Shown here in pieces: positions 1 to 5,130 of a stretch of 8,455 bases of DNA. Every line of letters starts with the position of its first letter. Position 1 is the first letter of the stretch. The notes under the pieces are model-generated. The model had not been told where the DNA came from. It worked only from the letters and a program-made list of their open reading frames with translations, and did no database searches. The position numbers and the translations under genes are program-made. The DNA is from an uncultured Lachnospiraceae bacterium. Lineage in GTDB: Bacteria > Bacillota_A > Clostridia > Lachnospirales > Lachnospiraceae. Location: NCBI GenBank assembly GCA_947302185.1, contig CAMYVI010000104.1:1-8455 (forward strand), written 5' to 3'.

Positions 1-275
1 ATACGGTCTAAATAATCATGACCGATATTTTTGATTTTTCCCCGGACCCTGACGGTCTCCCATCTGCTGTTAAGCCCGGTGATTGCGACATGGCCGCCCG
101 CCATGAGTTCCCTGTAAAAATCCTTACCTCTCGCCGTAAGAAAATACAGTTTTTCACCTTCTACGAGCATAGTATCGATGATACGAATCCTCGGCGTTCC
201 ATCTGCTCCTACAGTTGCCATGGATGTATCTTTTATGTCCCGTAACATCTGCAAATATCCGGCTGCTGTTCCCAT
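1..275 (-). CDS. PPOX-fold flavin-binding protein, 3' part outside window
   Basis: The first 91 codons of a protein that runs off the window at base 1 are visible. The N-terminus (MGTAAGYLQMLRD) is followed by STMATV-like strand residues (DTSMATVGADGTPRIR), then LYFLTARGKDFYREL and HVAITG. This is the order seen in the split-barrel pyridoxamine-5'-phosphate-oxidase-like (PPOX) superfamily, whose members bind FMN, haem or F420 and are usually cytoplasmic reductases or oxidases. The ATG follows the TAA of the Rrf2 gene with no gap (TAAATG), and GGAGG at 284-288 sits 8 nt upstream inside the regulator's end, so the two are translationally coupled. Co-transcription with an Rrf2 regulator and a quinone-oxidoreductase-like enzyme suggests a redox role. 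The exact substrate, and whether a C-terminal domain such as a ferredoxin domain follows, cannot be seen. Confidence 0.8.
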   Translation of the reverse strand, partial: MGTAAGYLQMLRDIKDTSMATVGADGTPRIRIIDTMLVEGEKLYFLTARGKDFYRELMAGGHVAITGLNSRWETVRVRGKIKNIGHDYLDR

Positions 276-725
276 TTACTTTTCCTCCGTTTCAGAACCG
301 ATCAGTTCTTCTATACCGCCATTAAGATCCGCAACGGTATATAGTTTCATTTCTCTCTCCATAGCGTCCTGAATATCGTCAAGCATATCATCAAGCAGCA
401 GATGTATATTCCTGCCTACCGGACATTCAGGGTTCGGATTCTTATGGAATCTGAACAGCTTCCCGTTCTCAATTGACTCGACAGCCGCATAGATATCATA
501 AAAACTGATCTCTTCGGGACTTTTGGCAAATTCGGCCCCTCCTGTCCCCCTGGATATCTTAATAAGCCCGGCATTTCTAAGCTGCGACATTATGTTTCTT
601 ATAATTACAGAATTGACCTGAATACTTCCCGCGAGAAAATCACTTGTAATCTTATAATCCTTCCCGAAAACATCCATAGCTGCAAATATGTGTAATGCAA
701 TTGTAAATCTGCTCGAAATCTGCAC
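276..725 (-). CDS. Rrf2-family transcriptional regulator, YwnA-like
   Basis: A 149-residue winged-helix DNA-binding regulator of normal Rrf2 length. It begins MQISSRFTIALHI, the family N-terminal signature. A helix-turn-helix lies at about residues 25-55 (TSDFLAGSIQVNSVIIRNIM), followed by a wing with GTGGAEFAK at 60-68. From recall it resembles Bacillus subtilis YwnA along its whole length, including NPNPECPVG at 96-104. Only one Cys (C101) is present, so it lacks the three-Cys cluster used by IscR and NsrR to hold an Fe-S cluster. If it senses redox or electrophiles, C101 is the obvious candidate, which is inference. The start is GTG at 725: an in-frame TAA lies 12 nt upstream, and GGGGGT at 731-736 gives a ribosome site. 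It is the middle gene of an apparent three-gene operon and probably controls it. Confidence 0.9.
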   Translation of the reverse strand: MQISSRFTIALHIFAAMDVFGKDYKITSDFLAGSIQVNSVIIRNIMSQLRNAGLIKISRGTGGAEFAKSPEEISFYDIYAAVESIENGKLFRFHKNPNPECPVGRNIHLLLDDMLDDIQDAMEREMKLYTVADLNGGIEELIGSETEEK

Positions 726-737
726 CTTACACCCCCA

Positions 738-1694
738 TTATTCTGACATCACGACAACTTTTCCGAAACTACTGCTGCTTTCAAGATATTCATGTGCTTT
801 TTGCATTTCCGAAAGAAGAAAAACCTTCTCAGGTTTCACATCGACAGAGTTGATTTTTACATAGTCCAGCATTTCCTGCATTTTCTTTTCATTTACGTTT
901 CCGGAATGAAAAGACGTCAGATATCCGTCTTCCGGCATGTCTTCAAGCGGATCAAAATCGTCGAGGGTCCATCTGCCGCCGAGAAGGCCCGTCACGCATA
1001 TAATTCCTTCCGGGGCTGTATGAGAAAATGTGTCTCTCAGCGCAGCCGGTCCGATCAAATCAAGAATACGGTCATATTTCTCATTTGTCCGGAGCTTATT
1101 ACTTACATCGACAATAACTTTATCAAATCCGGCATCCATGAGCATCTGTTCTTTATTCCTGTTTCTTGTTGTCCCGGTCACAATTGCATCCGGGAAAGCA
1201 GCCTTGACCAATCTCAGAAAAGCTACTCCGACCCCGCTTGTCCCTCCGCGCACAAGAATCCTTTCGCCTCCGTGCAGTTTCAGATTTTTCAAGGAACCGA
1301 ACGCAGTGTAATAGGTCTCCGGCACTGCCGCCAGAATATCCCATGGCAGGTCCGAACTGACAGGATAAATCTGCTCATTCGGCAGCAGGGCATATTCGGC
1401 ATATCCGCCGTCAAAAGCCCTGCCCATTTCTCCCATGATCGATATAACTTTACATCCGTCCGGGAGCCTCACAGGATCAGTGCTCTCTGCAATCGCTCCG
1501 GCACATTCTATGCCCAAAATCCTCGGAAATGTTACCGAAGGCGACTGCCCTTCTCTGGTAAATATTTCCGAATGGTTAACACCTCGTCCTATTATTTTGA
1601 CGAGCGACCAGCCCGGTTTTGTCTGCGGGGTAGGAACATCCTTATAAATCAGTTTTTCCGGGCCTCCGGCTTCATAGATTACAATTGCCTTCAT
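738..1694 (-). CDS. NAD(P)H-dependent quinone oxidoreductase-like MDR enzyme
   Basis: A complete 318-residue zinc-independent medium-chain dehydrogenase/reductase of the quinone oxidoreductase type. The N-terminus MKAIVIYEAGGPEKL is typical. The GroES-like substrate domain covers about residues 1-120 (GRGVNHSEIFTREG at 36-49, LGIECAG at 60-66). The Rossmann domain carries the NAD(P)H loop RGGTSGVG at 149-156. The structural-zinc cysteine cluster of alcohol dehydrogenases is absent. These cytoplasmic enzymes reduce quinones or activated alkenes/aldehydes; the actual substrate is unknown. ATG at 1694 has GAGGAGC 6 nt upstream. It is the first gene of the set with the Rrf2 regulator (12 nt downstream) and the PPOX protein, and has its own strong promoter at 1770-1798. 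Confidence 0.88.
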   Translation of the reverse strand: MKAIVIYEAGGPEKLIYKDVPTPQTKPGWSLVKIIGRGVNHSEIFTREGQSPSVTFPRILGIECAGAIAESTDPVRLPDGCKVISIMGEMGRAFDGGYAEYALLPNEQIYPVSSDLPWDILAAVPETYYTAFGSLKNLKLHGGERILVRGGTSGVGVAFLRLVKAAFPDAIVTGTTRNRNKEQMLMDAGFDKVIVDVSNKLRTNEKYDRILDLIGPAALRDTFSHTAPEGIICVTGLLGGRWTLDDFDPLEDMPEDGYLTSFHSGNVNEKKMQEMLDYVKINSVDVKPEKVFLLSEMQKAHEYLESSSSFGKVVVMSE

Positions 1695-1749
1695 AGCTGC
1701 TCCTCATGTTCAAAAGCAGTACCTGAACTGCGAAAAGAGATTTTACTAA

Positions 1750-1766
1750 ATATAGTTTCGCTATAT
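1750..1766. promoter_or_regulatory. Palindrome over the operon start site, candidate Rrf2 operator
   Basis: ATATAG-TTTCG-CTATAT is a perfect 6+6 bp inverted repeat with a 5-nt centre. It lies immediately downstream of the -10 and covers the predicted transcription start, a classical repressor position. The nearest regulator gene is the Rrf2 protein encoded in the same operon, so autoregulation is a natural guess. No published YwnA site was used for this call. Confidence 0.45.
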
Positions 1767-1769
1767 AAA

Positions 1770-1798
1770 TATATATATCATATTTGTTGTAATGTCAA
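1770..1798 (-). promoter_or_regulatory. Sigma-70-type promoter for the MDR-Rrf2-PPOX operon
   Basis: On the minus strand TTGACA (1798-1793) is followed after exactly 17 nt by TATATA (1775-1770). This is a consensus -35 with a good -10, placed about 75 nt before the MDR start codon. Transcription would start near 1763, inside the palindrome at 1750-1766. A second small perfect palindrome, GTTATAAC at 1801-1808, lies just upstream of the -35. Confidence 0.75.
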
Positions 1799-1821
1799 CA
1801 GTTATAACAAAGACTATTACA

Positions 1822-2529
1822 TTAGCGTCCTACATATTCAGCTTCGCCGCAATCCTCCTGACAATCATTCTCTTTTCTTTGAGACTGCTCACCCATGGTG
1901 TGAGAAGCCGGAATATCATAGTTGCAATTTTCATGTTTTTCATTTGTTTTTCTCAGCACTATATTCAGCCACTTTTCATCGCTCCTGCCCGGGCGAACAT
2001 CAGCAGTTACCCATTCATCAACAGACTCTGTATCAGGGAATTCCTTTATAAATTCCGCAAAAGTCTTTTCCGTAAGATCAGTAAAATATCTCCCGTTTCG
2101 AAATCCTTCCGCTTCGCCGTATTTGAACGAGGTATAAATATAACCGCCTCTTTTAACCGCGCACAGCATCCTGCGGAATACATCATTGAGTTCTTCCTTT
2201 GAGAGGTGAAGGATCGAGGCACATGCCCAGATGCCGTCATAAACTTCATTTGTATTAAGCTCGGAGAAAAGCATTCTTCGGACTTCTATTCCTGTGTTCT
2301 CGGACGCAATTCGGCACAGTTCTTCAGACCCGTCAACTGCATCAACTTTGAAGCCTTTACTTATGAAATACAGAGTATCTCTTCCGGAGCCGCATCCAAA
2401 GTCCAGAATTCGGGCGTTTGCCGGCATCAGTTCTGCAAATCTGTCCTGGACATCGGAAAAGTCCACACTCAATGTTCCGTCGGCAAAGGATTCGGCATGT
2501 TTGTTGTAGTAATCTATGGTAGTGTTCAT
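1822..2529 (-). CDS. Class I SAM-dependent methyltransferase with aberrant C-terminal tail
   Basis: An open frame of 235 residues. The seven-stranded Rossmann methyltransferase core is clear: a lead-in NTTIDYYNKHAESFADGTL, motif I LDFGCGSGRD at 42-51 for AdoMet binding, the acidic end of strand 2 near VDAVDGS at 62-68, WACASILHL at 101-109, and RGGYIYTSF at 127-135. The substrate cannot be told; this subgroup resembles small-molecule methyltransferases (Methyltransf_11/25 type). The family normally ends soon after KWLNIVLRK (186-194). Here ~40 further Cys/Glu/Gln-rich residues follow that resemble nothing I know and overlap the DUF503 relic. Adding one A in the A run near 1947-1952 would end the protein as VLRKNK and stop. 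The start ATG 2529 has only a weak GGGA ribosome site. Confidence 0.82.
   Translation of the reverse strand: MNTTIDYYNKHAESFADGTLSVDFSDVQDRFAELMPANARILDFGCGSGRDTLYFISKGFKVDAVDGSEELCRIASENTGIEVRRMLFSELNTNEVYDGIWACASILHLSKEELNDVFRRMLCAVKRGGYIYTSFKYGEAEGFRNGRYFTDLTEKTFAEFIKEFPDTESVDEWVTADVRPGRSDEKWLNIVLRKTNEKHENCNYDIPASHTMGEQSQRKENDCQEDCGEAEYVGR
1830..1943 (-). pseudogene. 5' fragment of a DUF503 (YlxP-like) gene
   Basis: In a frame different from the methyltransferase, translation from ATG 1943 (or ATG 1934) gives about 34-37 residues containing MKIATMIFRLL, then TPWVSSLKEKRMIVRRI and AAKLNM, then TAG. The block SLKEKR followed by a basic helix is the hallmark of the N-terminal half of DUF503 proteins (~90 residues, small ferredoxin-like fold, YlxP in Bacillus, found near ribosome-associated genes). 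The second half, usually starting around N-K-F-N-V-S-V-A-E, is not found downstream, where the MDR promoter begins instead. The piece is therefore a truncated relic. The ATG at 1943 would overlap the methyltransferase stop as ATGA if that gene's frame were restored, which supports a former adjacent gene. Confidence 0.6.
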
Positions 2530-2555
2530 ATGTAATTCCCATCTTTTGATAGCAG

Positions 2556-2618
2556 TTGGGGACGGTTTTTAACTTTTAAGAACCGTCCCCAACCGGTCAA
2601 GAACCGTCCCTGACGGTT
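2556..2618. repeat. REP-like GGGGACGGTT palindrome cluster
   Basis: TTGGGGACGGTT (2556-2567) pairs perfectly with AACCGTCCCCAA (2581-2592), a 12-bp stem around a 13-nt T/A-rich loop. A second short hairpin follows, AACCGTC-CCT-GACGGTT (2602-2618), so the AACCGTCCC unit occurs as 2581-2589 and 2602-2610. The stop codon of the upstream Rossmann ORF lies at its edge. From recall, GGGGACGGTT palindromes are dispersed in many Firmicutes and resemble REP elements mobilised by RAYT-type Y1 transposases; no such transposase is present here. The stems could also slow or end transcription coming from the glgX block, but neither is followed by a real U tract on the minus strand. Confidence 0.7.
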
Positions 2619-3084
2619 ATTTCAACGCAAAACTCTTTAGAATCTGAGCGTTCGGATCCCTGAGCGCCCTATAATACTTGTCCGCATAGCGGACGATCTC
2701 GGAAGCACTGTCCCCGTCCGTCCAGAAAGTAATATACCCCTGAAGAGTCTCAGCCTTGGTCCGGAGCGACGGCGCCTTCTCGTTAATAAACGTCCTGCTC
2801 TTGTAGCGGCTGTTCTTAGCATCCTGAATCAAATTGGCTGCCGCACTGTTTCCGTCCAGCGCAAGGATGACAGACTGCCGTCTCTTAAATATCTCGTAGG
2901 CAAAACTCTTATAAACGCCGAGAGGCGAAGACTCGACGGAAACGCGGATACCCGCTCCGCAATCGCGCAGCCTCTTCAGCTCATCGTCAGTAATGGTCGT
3001 CGGCACGAAAGCAAACACATCAAACTTACCGCCGCTCTTTTTAAGAATATACTTCTCATAGCCACTGATCGACGGACCGATCAC
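2617..3084 (-). CDS. Rossmann-like (SLOG/DprA-like) domain, probably the C-terminal part of the deaminase
   Basis: 155 residues with alternating beta/alpha pattern: VIGPSISGYEKYIL at the start, FDVFAFVPTTITDDEL at 22-37, IRVSVES, then SVILALDGNSAAANLIQDAK at about 71-90. The Ser-rich/acidic turns and ALDGNSAAANLI remind me of SLOG or DprA/LOG-type nucleotide-binding Rossmann folds, but I would not name a function. The first GTG overlaps the deaminase stop (GTGA) and is preceded by GGAAGGTG, 5 nt upstream. In the other reading it is not a separate gene: one extra T in the TTTT run gives VFFVIG across the junction, a natural core strand joining IPIVIAGGSFNN at the deaminase end to this ORF. A separate coupled protein remains possible. 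Confidence 0.6.
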   Translation of the reverse strand: MIGPSISGYEKYILKKSGGKFDVFAFVPTTITDDELKRLRDCGAGIRVSVESSPLGVYKSFAYEIFKRRQSVILALDGNSAAANLIQDAKNSRYKSRTFINEKAPSLRTKAETLQGYITFWTDGDSASEIVRYADKYYRALRDPNAQILKSFALK

Positions 3085-5126
3085 GAAAACACCTTCCGCG
3101 GATTCGCCTTCTTGATAAGGTCATCCAGCAGCGCACACTCCGCCGGCTTACATCTCGTCGTATGAGAGGCGTTATTGAAGCTCCCCCCTGCTATAACAAT
3201 CGGAATCCTATCCTCCGGAAGCGGTCGTATCTGCCCCTTCAGCTCCGCAGCACTGTCGTGACGGCGCTCACCTGCCTCCACATCACCGAATTCTCCCTCC
3301 ATGTCTGCTATTCTCTCATTGATAAAGCCGATCAGATCCTTATCTCCGCACATTTTTTCAAATGCAGCCACCTTCTCCTCAAACTCCCTCAGAGATCCGG
3401 TAACGACACGTTCATCTACTTCCCGCATCTTCAGCATATCATCAAAACTCAGTTTCAACATACGCTCGAGTGACAACTGTTCATCGATGGAATCTGTGCC
3501 GTAAAGCGCGCCCCCGTCCGTCCCCTGCACGCAGGCAACCCCGGCATTAAGATACTGTTTCAGGGGATGTTTACCCATCTGGCTCAGATTATTCAGGCGG
3601 ACATTGGATGTGATCTGGAACTCCAGCACTATATCGTATTTTTTAAGCTTTTCGAGCAGAAGCCTGCCTTTCGGGGTGTTCAGTTTCGCCGTGTATAGAC
3701 CATGGCCCACACGCATATGCGGAAATTTCTGTCCGGGAGCCAATGACTGTTCAACAGACAGAATGCTGTTCAGTACGTTATCGGGAAGAGAATCGTTTTC
3801 ACCGGCGTGTATGCGTACTACGAAAGAAGGAATATTTTCAGCTATCTCCACTATGGCCTTGATGACCGGCATGAGCTCACGGATATCATTCATTTCTTCT
3901 CCGACAAAATCGCTGCCTGCAACATACGGATCGGCGGCGACAGCTTTCAGCACCTCAAGGTTTTCCCGGAAATAATTGCCGCGCACAATTTGATCCTTGA
4001 TGATCGTGAGGGGAATCCGGCGCAGCGCCGCAAGGAATCGAAGAGTAACGCCGGTCTCCTCGGTAACGGCGGGCATGACATCGTGGATTTCTTTAAGTAC
4101 AGCTGCGGCTTCCGACTTCTTGACCAGTGCGGTATCGGAGATTTCCGCATACGTGACTCCGACATGCTGATAGCTGCGGGCGACCCACAGAAGCTTATCC
4201 TGATAAAGACTGTTGGAGGCAAATGCAGGATTCTCACGATCCTTCTGCATCTGATGAAGAGCACGCACGATATCCTCATCCGGAATCATATCGATGAGAT
4301 CCGGTCGGATTCCTATCTGCTGCTTTGCCGCGATACCCTTGGTGAATACATATCTGTAAATGTAAACCTTCTCCAGATTGGTAAAAACAGCCTGACCGTC
4401 CTTCATTACAGCCAAAGAAGCGCGAATGTGCGAAATATTGTAGGCGGCATTATGAATCCCGCCGAGAATCAGGTCCGCAAAATTGATTTCCGTATTATCA
4501 TCAATCCTCCTGCTCAGATACTTTCCTTTCAGGTCAGAATCCCGGTAAGCCTTCGCGACCTCTGCACGCTGCCGTTCAAGCTCCTGCTTCTGTACGGGAG
4601 TGAGACGGAGTCCCAGTTTTTTTACGTAATAATACGGATAACGCAGCTGATGAGCAATGCCGAGGGCAATCAAAATATCGGGACTCAGATTTGCGCTCCG
4701 GTGAGTATGGAGGTCAGAATGAAATTTCACTTCCGAGCGTATATAGGTCTTGACCAGAGATGCATTTGCATCCAGTGTATACTCCTTAGTCTGGCTCATC
4801 AGAGTCTTTGCAATGGCCGGAATATATGCTTTCCGTTCAATGGTGCCGTCCGGATAAATATTTGCGACTTTGACATTTGCAAAACGAAGAATATAGACCA
4901 TACGGTTTTCTCCGTCGATATAGCACGGAATAGTCCCTGTAATGATCTTGAGACCGTTTTTATCGTATGAAATCGGCAGCCGGCACAGATTTGCAAAGTT
5001 AGTAATCAGATTTCCTGTTCTGTGATTCGGCGTGCGGAGTACGTAGGATAATACCTCCCCCGTACGTTCCAAATCTACTATGATGTCCTTTTCTTTATCA
5101 AGATAAAAACGTCCGAACTGTGACAT
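3081..5126 (-). CDS. Large adenosine-deaminase-like metal-dependent hydrolase
   Basis: 681 residues from ATG 5126, about twice the ~340 of a classical adenosine deaminase. An N-terminal region (1-130) has no motif I recognise. The TIM-barrel amidohydrolase core then shows SDLHTH (137-142; H140/H142 as HxH metal ligands), HAGEN (440-444; His ligand and catalytic Glu), VGHG (473-476), LEFQITSNVRLN (501-512, matching the C-P-T-S-N-V block of ADA), HPLKQYLNAGV (520-530) and GTDGGALYGTD (535-545). Asp537 matches the metal-binding Asp, but the next residue is Gly where classical ADA has Asp. About residues 636-681 (IPIVIAGGSFNN) begin a Rossmann-like domain that continues in the next ORF. The longer open frame above 5126 is rejected because it lies inside glgX. 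Only 4 nt separate it from glgX, so coupling is likely. The substrate is unknown; purine nucleoside or nucleotide deamination is the best guess. Confidence 0.78.
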   Translation of the reverse strand: MSQFGRFYLDKEKDIIVDLERTGEVLSYVLRTPNHRTGNLITNFANLCRLPISYDKNGLKIITGTIPCYIDGENRMVYILRFANVKVANIYPDGTIERKAYIPAIAKTLMSQTKEYTLDANASLVKTYIRSEVKFHSDLHTHRSANLSPDILIALGIAHQLRYPYYYVKKLGLRLTPVQKQELERQRAEVAKAYRDSDLKGKYLSRRIDDNTEINFADLILGGIHNAAYNISHIRASLAVMKDGQAVFTNLEKVYIYRYVFTKGIAAKQQIGIRPDLIDMIPDEDIVRALHQMQKDRENPAFASNSLYQDKLLWVARSYQHVGVTYAEISDTALVKKSEAAAVLKEIHDVMPAVTEETGVTLRFLAALRRIPLTIIKDQIVRGNYFRENLEVLKAVAADPYVAGSDFVGEEMNDIRELMPVIKAIVEIAENIPSFVVRIHAGENDSLPDNVLNSILSVEQSLAPGQKFPHMRVGHGLYTAKLNTPKGRLLLEKLKKYDIVLEFQITSNVRLNNLSQMGKHPLKQYLNAGVACVQGTDGGALYGTDSIDEQLSLERMLKLSFDDMLKMREVDERVVTGSLREFEEKVAAFEKMCGDKDLIGFINERIADMEGEFGDVEAGERRHDSAAELKGQIRPLPEDRIPIVIAGGSFNNASHTTRCKPAECALLDDLIKKANPRKVFS

Positions 5127-5130
5127 GTGT

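Noticed and set aside
792..2051. Plus-strand open frame of 419 codons antisense to the MDR gene
   Set aside because: The product has no family pattern, is rich in Cys/His/Arg and lies opposite a clear dehydrogenase; it is a shadow frame.
2357..2542. Alternative minus-strand ORF starting MGITYEHYHR upstream of the methyltransferase start
   Set aside because: It is the out-of-frame shadow of the methyltransferase N-terminus, which has the clear AdoMet motif in the chosen frame.
3807..4970. Plus-strand open frame of 387 codons antisense to the deaminase-like gene
   Set aside because: No motif, no ribosome site, and it covers the conserved core of a recognisable gene on the other strand.
3081..5126. 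RADAR-type antiphage system (RdrB-like adenosine deaminase)
   Set aside because: The enzyme is large and ADA-like, but no RdrA-type ATPase or other defence gene is present in the window and the partner gene is glgX. The similarity is only at superfamily level.
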